Source of the DNA: Eubacterium sp. UBA5416
GTDB taxonomy: Bacteria; Bacillota; Clostridia; Lachnospirales; Lachnospiraceae
Assembly (NCBI GenBank): GCA_002409525.1
Contig: DHNM01000033.1
Location: 47,429-111,428, forward strand
DNA: 64,000 nucleotides
Direction of reading: 5' to 3'
Shown one piece after another: positions 25,588 through 34,763 of the stretch. Numbering within the stretch: the stretch's first letter is position 1; every line of letters starts with the position of its first letter. The notes beneath the pieces were generated by a model, which was not told where the DNA came from, did no database searches, and saw only the letters and a program-made list of their open reading frames with translations. Position numbers and translations under genes: made by a program.

Positions 25588-26276
25588 AGACAATTATGGC
25601 TATTGGTGCACATATCGGTGATATGGAACTTACCTGCGGGGGTGCTCTGGCGACGTATTCTCTCAGAGGCTATCGTGTGATTACGGTAGCTTTAACAGGG
25701 GGTGAGAGAGGGAATCCTCCAGAGCTTACAGTTAAAGAATACAGGAAACAGAAGGAAAGCGAGGCAAAAACGTTTGCTGAAATGCTAAAAGGAAAAGCAA
25801 TTATATTGCCATATTTGGATGGAGAGCTTCCAGACAATGAAGAAATTCGCTTTCAGGTGTGTGACCTGATACGAAAGTATAAACCGGAGGCGATTATGAC
25901 GCACTGGAAGAACAGCATACATAAGGATCATGAACTGACTTATAAGATTGTAAAGGATGCTCAGTTTTATGCAGGCCTTCGTTCTATTGAGAGAGAAGAC
26001 GACGCACATTTTGCAAAAGGGCCCTATTATGCACAGAACTGGGAAGATTCGGTTGACTTTAGACCGTATATCTATCTTGAAGTGAGCTCTGAAGGTTTTG
26101 AACTATGGCAAAAAGCGATCAGTTCTCACTGGTTTGCTGTGAACAGTCCGGATTTTTCTTACATGGAATATTATTCTCATCTTATACGCTGTAATGGATG
26201 TCTGTCGAGAAATGGCTACGCAGAAGCCTTTGATGTCGATGAAGAAAGTAAAAAAATGATCGTAAAGGAGTTCTAA
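25584..26276 (+). CDS. PIG-L/LmbE-family N-acetylglucosaminyl deacetylase
   Basis: A 230-residue zinc deacetylase. The metal motif AHxxDxE is present as AHIGDME at residues 9-15, where most relatives read AHPDDE; the third His is in IHKDHELTYKI near residue 118. Known members deacetylate GlcNAc-containing compounds (PIG-L, MshB, BshB, diacetylchitobiose deacetylase). In this context a GlcNAc- or MurNAc-derived substrate is likely. The start overlaps the GNAT gene by four bases (ATGA) with AAGGAGG upstream. Cytoplasmic. Confidence 0.85.
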   Translation: MKTIMAIGAHIGDMELTCGGALATYSLRGYRVITVALTGGERGNPPELTVKEYRKQKESEAKTFAEMLKGKAIILPYLDGELPDNEEIRFQVCDLIRKYKPEAIMTHWKNSIHKDHELTYKIVKDAQFYAGLRSIEREDDAHFAKGPYYAQNWEDSVDFRPYIYLEVSSEGFELWQKAISSHWFAVNSPDFSYMEYYSHLIRCNGCLSRNGYAEAFDVDEESKKMIVKEF

Positions 26277-26283
26277 TCGTTCA

Positions 26284-27423
26284 ATGGTAAAAAACGGAAT
26301 TGACTGTATTGATCAATATGATCATGTATTTCGGGGAAAGAGACTGGGACTGATCACTTCCATATCGGGTGTGAATCAAAAACTTCAATCGACAGTTGAT
26401 ATTCTGTCTGACAAGTATAACCTGACAGCTCTTTTTTCTCCGGAACACGGGGTAAGAGGAAATATCGGAGCTGGAGATATCGTGGAAAATGATATAGATC
26501 CATATACAGGTATACCAGTTTTAAGCCTGTATCGCAGAGAATCTAAACGTCTTACAAAGGAAATGCTGGAGATGGCAGACGCAATTGTCTATGACATCCA
26601 GGATATAGGGACCCGTTATTTTACATTTATTTCTACGCTTTATTATGCCATGCAGGAATGTGAGAAAAACCAAAAGGAATTCATAGTTTTTGACCGCCAA
26701 AATCCTCTCGGAGGCAAAGTAGAAGGAAATATACAAAATGAGCAGTTTGAAAGCTTTATAGGTGCATATCCGTTATGCATGCGTTACGGAATGACGATAG
26801 GAGAACTTGCAGATATGATCTATGACGAGCAAAATTATCATTTTCCTCTTACCATTATTTCCGTGGAAGGATGGAAACGTGACATGATGTTTCCTGATAC
26901 AGATAATATCTGGGTGATGCCAAGTCCCGGAATTCCCCGGTTTAATACAGCCCTTTTATATCCTGGGACTTGTCTGTTTGAAGGAACAAATCTTTCGGAG
27001 GGACGCGGAACCGCAGCACCCTTCGAAATAATTGGTGCTCCATATGTCGACGGATATAAATTCGCAAGATATATGAATCAGAAAAAATTGCCCGGAGTTA
27101 TGTTTTCACCGGCTTATTTTGTGCCTTCCACTTCAAAATATCAAGGTGAAGAGTGTCAGGGGATTCATATTCATGTTACAGAGTTCGAACGGTATGAATC
27201 TGTGAAGACAGGTATTGTGCTGCTGGATGCGTTCAGAAATTGTTATTCAAAAGATTTTGGCTTTCTGAAACCACTGGAAGAAGGCGGAAAAAGGAGCATA
27301 GAATTATTATTTGGGAATGCTATGATCACGAATGAAACGGTAAGTCTTGGTGAGTTGCTGGAGACCATGGAACAGGACACTGATACATTTATAAAAAGAA
27401 AGGAAAAATATCAGAGGTATTAG
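26284..27423 (+). CDS. exo-beta-N-acetylmuramidase, NamZ-like (DUF1343, GH171)
   Basis: A 379-residue DUF1343 protein. Family text is clear: GLITSISGVN, FSPEHGVRGNIGAGD, LYRRESKRLTKEML, YDIQDIGTRYFTF, and FDRQNPLGG. Bacillus NamZ removes non-reducing-end MurNAc from peptidoglycan fragments such as MurNAc-GlcNAc and is secreted; this one begins MVKNGIDC with no signal peptide and so is probably cytoplasmic. That fits import of MurNAc-GlcNAc by the ABC transporter and hydrolysis inside. It starts seven bases after the deacetylase gene and is followed after five bases by nagZ. Confidence 0.9.
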   Translation: MVKNGIDCIDQYDHVFRGKRLGLITSISGVNQKLQSTVDILSDKYNLTALFSPEHGVRGNIGAGDIVENDIDPYTGIPVLSLYRRESKRLTKEMLEMADAIVYDIQDIGTRYFTFISTLYYAMQECEKNQKEFIVFDRQNPLGGKVEGNIQNEQFESFIGAYPLCMRYGMTIGELADMIYDEQNYHFPLTIISVEGWKRDMMFPDTDNIWVMPSPGIPRFNTALLYPGTCLFEGTNLSEGRGTAAPFEIIGAPYVDGYKFARYMNQKKLPGVMFSPAYFVPSTSKYQGEECQGIHIHVTEFERYESVKTGIVLLDAFRNCYSKDFGFLKPLEEGGKRSIELLFGNAMITNETVSLGELLETMEQDTDTFIKRKEKYQRY

Positions 27424-27428
27424 GGTAT

Positions 27429-28943
27429 ATGAGAGTAGAGACGATGACCTTACAGCAAAAAATCGGACAGATGTTTGTTGCAGGATTTCCCGGACGGAAA
27501 CCCTCAGATGAATTCCTCAATCTGATCCATAGACGAAAACTCGGAAATGTCATACTGTTTCAACATAATATTGAGGGGAGAAAACAGACCCGGAATCTTA
27601 ACAAGAATTTGCAAAAGGAGATTACGAATGCGACTGAAATCATGCCTTTCATAACGGTCGACGAGGAAGGCGGCGTCGTGTCCAGACTTCCGTCTGGCAG
27701 CGTGGCAATGCCTTCAGCCATGGCATTTTCCGAGATAGGGGATCCCCGACTCGTCTATCAGGGCGCACGTATTACGGCAGAAGAGTTAAGAAATCTGGGG
27801 TTTAACTTTAATCTGGCACCGGTTTTAGATATCAATAGTAATCCACAGAACCCGGTAATTGGAGTTAGAAGTTATGGTGAGGATCCGCTGATGGTAAGCA
27901 GATATGCAAAAATGGCGGTACAGGGATATCTTGACGGCGGAATTCTATGCTCAGGGAAACATTTTCCGGGGCATGGCGACACCTCTATCGATTCACACTT
28001 GTCTCTGCCCTTAGTTCATACATCGTACGAGGAACTGGATGAAAGAGAGCTGGTTCCATTTCGAAATTTGATCAGGGATGGAATTCCTGCGCTTACGATC
28101 GCTCACATCTTAGTTCCCGCATTAGAGCCAGAAGGGATTCCCTGCACGTTATCAAAAAGGGTAATACAGGGATTGCTGCGGGAGAAACTGAGATTCCAGG
28201 GGCTCATTATTTCTGACTGCATGGAGATGAATGCGATGAAAGAATATTATGGGGTGGAGGCCGGAGTCGCTGCATCGATTGCAGCAGGTGTTGATCTGAT
28301 ATTTATCTCGCATACTCCGGCACTTGTAGAAACTTCGATGAGGGAAGTTACGAATGCACTGAAAGATGGACGATTGTCGATGGAGCGGATCGATGATGCG
28401 GTTTCACGTATCCTAATATTGAAGGAAAAACTTTCAAGAATGTTGAAAAAACATCAGAATGAAAGCTATGAGGAAAAAGAACATCTCATATTTGCGGATC
28501 AGGTACTTGAGAGAACAATTACTTCACAGATGTCTCATAAGTTTCAATTGGGTTCTTATCCGATTTTTGTCGGTGTAAAGCCCTCCAGAACGACAATTGT
28601 ATCAGATATGGTCGAAGGTGAATTCGATTTCTCGCATGAAATGCAGAAAACTTTTGGTGGTTCTGCGGTCTGCATATCGGATGATCCCGACAATCAGGAG
28701 ATAAGAAACGTCTTGCATCTGGCTGAAGGTAAGTCCTCTGTTATATTGGGAACATTGAATGGGCACCTTCATGAGGGACAAAGAAAAATGATTCGTGCAG
28801 TGAAAAGCTGTAAAATCCCGTCTGCTTTCGTGGCGCTGAGAAATCCATACGATCTGAAAGTTTCAGGAGAGGATAGTTTTGGAGTTGTATTATATGAGTA
28901 TTCTCCGAGGATACTTGAGAAACTTAAATTTTGTTTTGAATAA
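27429..28943 (+). CDS. nagZ: beta-N-acetylglucosaminidase, GH3
   Basis: A 504-residue GH3 enzyme. The NagZ loop GKHFPGHGDTSIDSH, which provides the His/Asp acid-base dyad, is near residue 177, and the nucleophile Asp sits in GLIISDCMEMNAM near residue 263. It cleaves GlcNAc from muropeptide saccharides. A C-terminal domain of about 160 residues follows the TIM barrel, as in two-domain Gram-positive NagZ. No signal peptide is seen, unlike secreted Bacillus NagZ, so it acts inside the cell. Last gene of the operon; a strong terminator follows. Confidence 0.92.
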   Translation: MRVETMTLQQKIGQMFVAGFPGRKPSDEFLNLIHRRKLGNVILFQHNIEGRKQTRNLNKNLQKEITNATEIMPFITVDEEGGVVSRLPSGSVAMPSAMAFSEIGDPRLVYQGARITAEELRNLGFNFNLAPVLDINSNPQNPVIGVRSYGEDPLMVSRYAKMAVQGYLDGGILCSGKHFPGHGDTSIDSHLSLPLVHTSYEELDERELVPFRNLIRDGIPALTIAHILVPALEPEGIPCTLSKRVIQGLLREKLRFQGLIISDCMEMNAMKEYYGVEAGVAASIAAGVDLIFISHTPALVETSMREVTNALKDGRLSMERIDDAVSRILILKEKLSRMLKKHQNESYEEKEHLIFADQVLERTITSQMSHKFQLGSYPIFVGVKPSRTTIVSDMVEGEFDFSHEMQKTFGGSAVCISDDPDNQEIRNVLHLAEGKSSVILGTLNGHLHEGQRKMIRAVKSCKIPSAFVALRNPYDLKVSGEDSFGVVLYEYSPRILEKLKFCFE

Positions 28944-29010
28944 TTAAAAAAAATCCAATTACATCTGGCAACACAGAAAGTTTGACGCCCTCATATCTGT
29001 TTCTAAAAAG

Positions 29011-29050
29011 ATCCGAAGAACATCTGTAATCAACGTTCTTCGGATTTTTT
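29011..29050. terminator. bidirectional terminator
   Basis: ATCCGAAGAAC (29011-29021) pairs with GTTCTTCGGAT (29035-29045). A T run follows on the plus strand (29045-29050), and the complementary strand also has CTTTTTA after the stem. It separates the convergent nagZ and repeat-protein genes. Confidence 0.88.
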
Positions 29051-29053
29051 ACT

Positions 29054-30081
29054 TTATTCATCGATTGTGTTGATATCTATGTATCCTTTCTGCAGCCTTT
29101 CATCAATATCTATCCCCGTTTTGGTAGAAGAATCCCCGGACTGTTTTACTACTGTTGTTTCTAATACAAGGTCATAGTTATGGAATTTGAGTTTTCCCGT
29201 CCCTTCATTTCCCATAGAATCTGTCCAGTTAAATTCGACGATACCATTTGAGAATTTTCCGGTGATATCTTCAGCTTTGATAGGCTCAAAATAGGATGAC
29301 TTTGTTTCAAATGAAAAAGTTACATTATCTCCATCTACTTTTTCCAGATTTACAGTTAAATCATAATAATCATCTTTGTGTTTATCATAATACTGCCACA
29401 TACCCAGATAATCATTTGTTAGATCTTCAATTAAATCATCATCATTCCCAGAGCCATCATCACCTTTCCTTAGCAGCTTCTGTCCATGATAACCGGCCAG
29501 AGTTATAGGATCTTCAGAAGAAGTCTCTTCAGCGGTATATAATCGAAGCTCGTCTTTGTAAAATTTCAGTGTTCCGATTCCTGTATTTTTTCTGTCATCA
29601 GCCCATTCAAAGTTAATCATACCGTCGGAAAACGTCCCGGTTATCTGGCATTATCGAGACGTGATGAAGCAAGAAATACCTGACCGATTGAAAATGTTAC
29701 CTGATCACCATTAATTTTATCAATTGTTACTGAAATATCGTTATGGTTTTCTCCCTCATCGTTCAAATCCTGATGATGCCAGACTCCAAGATAATCCTGT
29801 GTCAATTCGTCAATCATCTCATTTTTTCCTTTTAGTCTATCTAAGGGGTTATTCTCTCCTTCTGAAGATGATGCAGAATCTTTATGGGCTGCATTATTTT
29901 CAGGTAAAACGAGTTTGTTTGAGGTTGAAGTTTGTTCTAAATCATCTTTTGACAAGGTGTTTTCATTTTTTGCTTCAGCTAAATCGCTGTTTTGCTTGTG
30001 CAGGTATATTCCGCCTGCAATTCCTACGCATGCTATGACAAGAGCTGCCAGAGTAATACCTGCTTTTTGTGTCCGTTTCAT
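29054..30081 (-). pseudogene. membrane-anchored two-repeat protein, split by a frameshift
   Basis: Two adjacent frames, 29641-30081 (146 residues) and 29054-29620 plus its upstream in-frame part, form one gene. The first has an N-terminal membrane anchor (about residues 8-27), an acidic linker and the start of a repeat: LTQDYLGVWHHQD, then DISVTIDKINGDQVTFS. The second has ITGTFSDGMINFEW and then a whole second repeat, LTNDYLGMWQYYD, DLTVNLEKVDGDNVTFS, DITGKFSNGIVEFNW. Restoring one base near 29643 (AGA ATA for AGATA) joins them into about 342 residues. AAGGAGG precedes the ATG at 30081. The repeats look like beta-rich extracellular domains of unknown function. Either a true inactivation, a phase-variable state or a sequencing error. 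Confidence 0.75.
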
Positions 30082-30158
30082 TACATTCTGCCTCCTTTTT
30101 TCTGATCTGATTTCATTAACTATGTAATATAAAAGAAAATAATTCTTCTTTTATCTCT

Positions 30159-30187
30159 ATCATAACGGAATATACCCTCTATTACAA
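30159..30187 (-). promoter_or_regulatory. probable promoter of the repeat protein
   Basis: On the minus strand TTGTAA (30182-30187) and TATGAT (30159-30164) are 17 bases apart, about 78 bases before the start codon. Confidence 0.45.
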
Positions 30188-30271
30188 TAGATATGAGAAA
30201 AAAGATAGGAGATTCGCAGATTTTTCGAAAAATTATCAAACGAGGAATCTGTCCATTCCGCCTGGCTTCCT

Positions 30272-32056
30272 TTAATCTTTTCTTTCCAGATATCTCCATA
30301 TCGTAGTTCTGCTGATTCCCAGTTGTTTTGCGGCTGCGGTTCGGTTGCCGTCATGGTCTGCAATGGCCTGGAGTACAACAGTTTTAATGATGTCGTCTAA
30401 CTTCCTATTCTTGGTATCAAATGGAAATGCCTTGGGGAGACTATGTTGAAGCGATCTTTCCCTGGCTAATATTTCCGCTGTTAGAGTGCTCTGTATATAG
30501 GTTGAAGAAGTCTGGGAAGAAAGTGCTTCCAGAACGTGCTTAAACTGGGTGTTATTCGTGGGCCAGTCATATTGGCACAACATTTCGATGGCATGCGGTT
30601 CAAAACCTGAGATTTGTTTACCTGTCTTGATGTTCAGGTTTGCGAGATAAAGGCTTGCAAGAGAAGGAATCTCGTCAGAACGACTGCGCAATGTCGGCAG
30701 ATTTAACATCTGGCAGCCCAGTCTGGAACAAAAATGACGGGCAGTCTCAGAGAGAAGTTCATCTTTATAACAGACACAAGAGAAGATCAGACGTACCCGA
30801 TGGGAAAGATCTGTCTCAGTAATTGCATCCATCAGTTTTAGTAAACATGATTCAGGTATCAGTTCAAAATTTTGAAAATAAATGGTATTCCCTGTCTCAA
30901 CCAAAGGCGAATTATAATGCCCGAGAAAGAAGTCCCAGCTCTTTTCGTCCATGAGTTCGCAGTTCACAAGGACAAAGGGCTTATTTGAAAGAGAACTATG
31001 TAGATAAAGAAAACGGGCGATCTGCTCTTTTCCGGTTCCCGGTTCCCCTTGAATCATGATTGGCTGCATGACAGTAGACAGGGCTCTGATTTCGGATGAC
31101 ATTGTTCCCATGGCACCACTGATGTTATAGAAACTGTGTTTGAAGGAATACTCACATTCTTCTCTGCTCATGAAACGCATACCGCTCCAGTGGGAGCGAA
31201 TCGGAATGCGGGAAGGAACACAGTAAAAAAGAAAATAGCTGTCTTCGTGATCCTGAAGTATCTGTGCAGTTACAGAATACAGATAATCGCTGTCTGTCTG
31301 GTAAAACTTCACTGTTCCGGAGTCTGGAATCTCCCTTTGGTGTTTCCGCAGAGAGTCACTCAGATCCCGGGATAAATTGGAACAGTTCGTATAAACAATC
31401 GTTCCATCCAAAGCCTGCAAGATCACATTGGCACTTTGATCATATGTGAGACTCCGAAGAATCTTGTTTTCTCTTGAAAGAGCGCGGAACTGAGAGCTGA
31501 TTTCAACAGCCTGTTTGATTGCAGTATGAAGACTTTCGATCCCTGAGGTAATTAAAAGAGCGTTTAGATCCATTTTTCTCGCAACCGTGTGGGTCACCAT
31601 GTCACAGATCACCATACTGCATCCTTCTCTTTTGAGACAGTTCAGTGTTGCGTAAACCTCATTAGAATGATGGATTGTCACGATTTCAAGTTTGCTGCCG
31701 AGCAAATCGCAGAGTGTATGGGCCGGTTCGGTAATGCCCGGAAACCCTACGATTGCATAATGACTGGAGTAGTTTTCAGCTAACTTCATGGTGCGAAGGA
31801 CATCATAGACAGATAAATTGATTTCAACAACCGGAAGAGTACTCACCTGGCGTATCAGTGATGCCGTGCCACCGCGGGAGATAATACAGTCATAGGTATC
31901 AGGGGGAATGCGCTTTACAATAGAAGCACCATCTTCAAGATCACCGGTATAGATATCCAGTTTTAGATCCGGAAAGGCCTGTGCAGCCTGTTTCATAGTG
32001 GTATGCAGCCCTTCATAAGGAGCGATTCCCAGAATGCGTATATTAGTTTTGCCCAT
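30272..32056 (-). CDS. PrpR-type regulator with degenerate sigma54-activator domain
   Basis: A 594-residue regulator. Residues about 1-190 resemble the PrpR_N sensor domain (ISRGGTASLIRQ, VVEINLSVYDVLRTM, HYAIVGFPG), then a PAS-like region (about 205-290), an AAA+ domain (about 310-520) and a Fis-type HTH at the end (GNRTAAAKQLGISRTTIWRYL). Walker A is intact (GEPGTGKEQIA), but the GAFTGA loop that contacts sigma54 is missing and Walker B is altered (NTIYFQNFELIPE). It therefore probably does not open sigma54 promoters and works as a conventional activator or repressor. It faces the acid-sugar operon at 32311 across 254 bases and most likely controls it in response to a pathway acid. Confidence 0.82.
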   Translation of the reverse strand: MGKTNIRILGIAPYEGLHTTMKQAAQAFPDLKLDIYTGDLEDGASIVKRIPPDTYDCIISRGGTASLIRQVSTLPVVEINLSVYDVLRTMKLAENYSSHYAIVGFPGITEPAHTLCDLLGSKLEIVTIHHSNEVYATLNCLKREGCSMVICDMVTHTVARKMDLNALLITSGIESLHTAIKQAVEISSQFRALSRENKILRSLTYDQSANVILQALDGTIVYTNCSNLSRDLSDSLRKHQREIPDSGTVKFYQTDSDYLYSVTAQILQDHEDSYFLFYCVPSRIPIRSHWSGMRFMSREECEYSFKHSFYNISGAMGTMSSEIRALSTVMQPIMIQGEPGTGKEQIARFLYLHSSLSNKPFVLVNCELMDEKSWDFFLGHYNSPLVETGNTIYFQNFELIPESCLLKLMDAITETDLSHRVRLIFSCVCYKDELLSETARHFCSRLGCQMLNLPTLRSRSDEIPSLASLYLANLNIKTGKQISGFEPHAIEMLCQYDWPTNNTQFKHVLEALSSQTSSTYIQSTLTAEILARERSLQHSLPKAFPFDTKNRKLDDIIKTVVLQAIADHDGNRTAAAKQLGISRTTIWRYLERKD

Positions 32057-32310
32057 TATTTACATCTCCGTTTCTATTTGTAACGATTATATCATATACA
32101 TGTGCCCTTGTCACTTAATGCGTTAAAAAAAGAAACGAAATAAAAGGTAATATTATGGAACGTTTCATATTTAAACCAATTTATCACTGTTTGTTAATGC
32201 AAAAGTAACGAAACTATGAAATACTTATCAAGAAAGAAGCATTAGTTAAAAATAATATTTCAAACTCTGTTCTTGACTGACGGAGAATTGGAAAAGAGAG
32301 GAATAATTGT
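32057..32310. promoter_or_regulatory. divergent control region with repeated GTTTC/GAAAC boxes
   Basis: The 254 bases between the regulator and the operon contain several GTTTC or GAAAC pentamers (about 32070, 32132, 32162 and 32210), two of them within related AACGTTTC and AACGAAAC boxes. No clear -24/-12 sigma54 promoter was seen, in keeping with the degenerate regulator. A weak TTGTTA ... TATGAA pair occurs near 32191-32220. Candidate operators only. Confidence 0.35.
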
Positions 32311-33576
32311 ATGACATTTCTTCTGATTATTGCGGATGATTTCACAGGGGCACTGGATACTGGTGTACAGTTTTCCGCTCATGGAGTTCAGACACAGGTA
32401 GTCGTGGGTGCGGATATAGATTTATATGATTATCAGGCGAGTGTGCTAGTTGTGGACACGGAGACACGTCATCTACCTGCTTCCGAAGCCTATCGGATCG
32501 TTGCACGGCTGACCAGACTTGCCATATCCGCCAAAGTCCAATATATTTATAAGAAAACAGATTCGGCACTCCGTGGAAATATTGGTGCGGAGCTTGCAGC
32601 GGTACTCGAAGGAAGCGAATCCAGACGAATCGCTTTTCAGCCGGCATTTCCGCAGACGGGACGTACAACAATTGCGGGCATACAATGTGTAGATGGTATT
32701 CCTGTGACAGAGAGTCCTTTCGGTAAAGACCCTTTCGATCCGGTTAAGCATTCGGTTGTTGTTGATTTGATTGCTGAGCAGACGGATATTTCTGCAAGAT
32801 GCTATCCGCCATTAAAAGAAAACCAGAGCGTACCAGATGACGGTGGTATCCTGGTGTTTGACGCCGAAACATTTGATGACTTGTATCAGACAGGCTGCGA
32901 GCTTGTAAGGAAAGGAGACTTTCATATCATGGCAGGCTGTGCCGGATTTGCAGCGGTTCTGCCCGAACTGCTGGATATACCGACAGGGAATTCACCGGAG
33001 ATTCCCATATTGGATCCCAGACTTCTGGTCATCTGTGGAAGCGTTAATCCTATTACCCAAAGACAGCTGGATATAGCCGGAGGGCAGGGATTTGAGCGCC
33101 TTCAGCTTCTTCCGGAACAGAAATTAGATCCGGGATACTGGGATAGTTATGACAGCAGGATACAGATGAATTATATTATGAATCTGCTGGACGATGAACC
33201 TTACTGTATCATCGAGACAAATGATCCGTATGACAGTGAGTCATCCATAGATTATGCATCTGATCATGGCATCAGCAGGGAAACCATGCGCATCCAGATT
33301 GCTGAAAGTCTTGGTAAGGTTCTTGATATCATTTTAAACGAGGGTTATCAGGGAACTCTTCTGGTGACCGGTGGTGATACACTGTTGCAATGTATGAACT
33401 GCATTGGTGTCAAGGAACTGGAACCCGTCTGTGAATTGAAAGAGGGTGTTGTTCTTGCCGGATTTACGTATCATGGCGCGAAACGATACCTTATCAGTAA
33501 ATCGGGGGGCTTTGGCGATGAGATGCTTTTAATTGATATTGCAGTATTTCTTGCAAGACAGGAAAGGAGAAGATGA
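32311..33576 (+). CDS. four-carbon acid sugar kinase family protein (DUF1537)
   Basis: A 421-residue kinase of the OtnK/DtnK type, which phosphorylates acid sugars such as D-threonate, erythronate or 2-oxo-tetronate. N-terminal substrate domain: IIADDFTGALDTGVQF at residues 5-20 and YKKTDSALRGNIGAEL near 86; C-terminal ATP-binding domain: TLLVTGGDTL and the final SKSGGFGDE. Its usual partner, a PdxA2 dehydrogenase, is in the same operon, which strengthens the call. Known pathways send the phosphorylated, oxidised product to DHAP after decarboxylation or aldol cleavage. The exact acid is not determinable. Confidence 0.9.
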   Translation: MTFLLIIADDFTGALDTGVQFSAHGVQTQVVVGADIDLYDYQASVLVVDTETRHLPASEAYRIVARLTRLAISAKVQYIYKKTDSALRGNIGAELAAVLEGSESRRIAFQPAFPQTGRTTIAGIQCVDGIPVTESPFGKDPFDPVKHSVVVDLIAEQTDISARCYPPLKENQSVPDDGGILVFDAETFDDLYQTGCELVRKGDFHIMAGCAGFAAVLPELLDIPTGNSPEIPILDPRLLVICGSVNPITQRQLDIAGGQGFERLQLLPEQKLDPGYWDSYDSRIQMNYIMNLLDDEPYCIIETNDPYDSESSIDYASDHGISRETMRIQIAESLGKVLDIILNEGYQGTLLVTGGDTLLQCMNCIGVKELEPVCELKEGVVLAGFTYHGAKRYLISKSGGFGDEMLLIDIAVFLARQERRR

Positions 33577-33577
33577 C

Positions 33578-34738
33578 ATGACATATAAGAAACTTCCGGG
33601 TCTTACCTGGGATGGAACCATTTATGAAAATGAAGAAATGGGGACTTTTGAGGCCCTGCTCCCAACCGGCGGCTATTCTACGGCACATGCGCCCGCTTTG
33701 CTGGAGCTGCCTGACAGGGACATGCTTTGCTGCTGGTTTGCGGGGACATATGAGGGAAATGCCGATACCCACATCATCTGTTCGATACTTCCGAAGGATC
33801 AGGACAGATGGCTTGCTCCGGTGGATATTTCAGGCGATCCGAATCGAAGCGAACAGAATCCGTCTCTGTTTTATGGACCGGATCATGCGGTCTGGGCAAT
33901 GTACACGGCTCAGCTTGGCCGACAGGAAGGCAAAGATAACATGCAGTATACTGCTGTTGTGCGGTGCCAGAAGAGTAAAGACAATGGAAGAACCTGGGGA
34001 CCTTATGAGAACGTATTTCCCGAGGAAGGGACGTTCTGCCGACAGCCGATTCAAGTGCTCTCGAATGGCAGGTGGATCTTTGCCAACTGGCTGTGCAGCG
34101 ATTCTGCCGATGGACTGTCCGGCGACCCCACAGCATTTCGAATTTCCGATGATCAGGGAAAAACATGGCATATGGTGATGATGCCCAAAAGTCATGGCCA
34201 TGTCCATGCAAATGTTATAGAACTTGAGCCGGGTCATCTGGCTGCATTTATGCGAAACCGCGAGGCAATCTGTATTCACAGAAGTGAGTCGTTTGACTGG
34301 GGTGAAACCTGGAGTAAACCGGAACCAACGCCACTTCCGAACAATAATTCCAGCATCAGTGCACTGAAATTGCAGAGTGGGCGGATTGCCATTGCCTATA
34401 ATCCGACAAAAACTCCGAACCCGGTTCCGGGAAAAGCCGCATGGCCCGGGCTTCGGTGCCCGGTGGCAGTCGCTTTGTCTGAAGACGGCGGGCAGACATT
34501 CCCCATAATCCGTCTGATGGAGCGCGGAGAAGGGTTCGTCGGTGAGGAAAACCAGGTGAATAATAAACAATATGAATATCCATATCTCATGCAGGGATGC
34601 GACGGAATGCTGCATCTGGCATATGCCGCCAAGACAAGGCAGGGAGTCAAATACGTTCGTTTCAGTGAACAGGATATTCTTGGTAAGAAACGCGAGCGGG
34701 TAAGCGTCTACAATCCGACATCCGCTCAGAAATCATAA
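33578..34738 (+). CDS. BNR-repeat sialidase-like protein, cytoplasmic
   Basis: A 386-residue six-bladed propeller protein. Four Asp-boxes (SxDxGxTW) are visible: SKDNGRTW, SDDQGKTW, SFDWGETW and SEDGGQTF, with an N-terminal STAHAPALLELPDRD and an FRIP-like region not well conserved. ATG 33578 follows GGAAAGGAG, two bases after the kinase stop. There is no signal peptide, so it works inside the cell, unlike secreted sialidases. With a DapA/NanA-family lyase in the same operon a sialic-acid-type glycoside is conceivable, but such propellers also occur as unsaturated-acid hydrases and isomerases. Substrate unknown. Confidence 0.78.
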   Translation: MTYKKLPGLTWDGTIYENEEMGTFEALLPTGGYSTAHAPALLELPDRDMLCCWFAGTYEGNADTHIICSILPKDQDRWLAPVDISGDPNRSEQNPSLFYGPDHAVWAMYTAQLGRQEGKDNMQYTAVVRCQKSKDNGRTWGPYENVFPEEGTFCRQPIQVLSNGRWIFANWLCSDSADGLSGDPTAFRISDDQGKTWHMVMMPKSHGHVHANVIELEPGHLAAFMRNREAICIHRSESFDWGETWSKPEPTPLPNNNSSISALKLQSGRIAIAYNPTKTPNPVPGKAAWPGLRCPVAVALSEDGGQTFPIIRLMERGEGFVGEENQVNNKQYEYPYLMQGCDGMLHLAYAAKTRQGVKYVRFSEQDILGKKRERVSVYNPTSAQKS

Positions 34739-34763
34739 CAATATACAAAGGAGGTTTTTTTCT

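Noticed and set aside
30160..30378. Minus-strand frame overlapping the 3' end of the PrpR-type gene
   Set aside because: It overlaps the conserved HTH coding end in another frame and has no ribosome site.
33830..34615. Long minus-strand frame of 261 residues opposite the sialidase-like gene
   Set aside because: It is antisense to a gene with clear Asp-boxes, has poor composition and no ribosome site.
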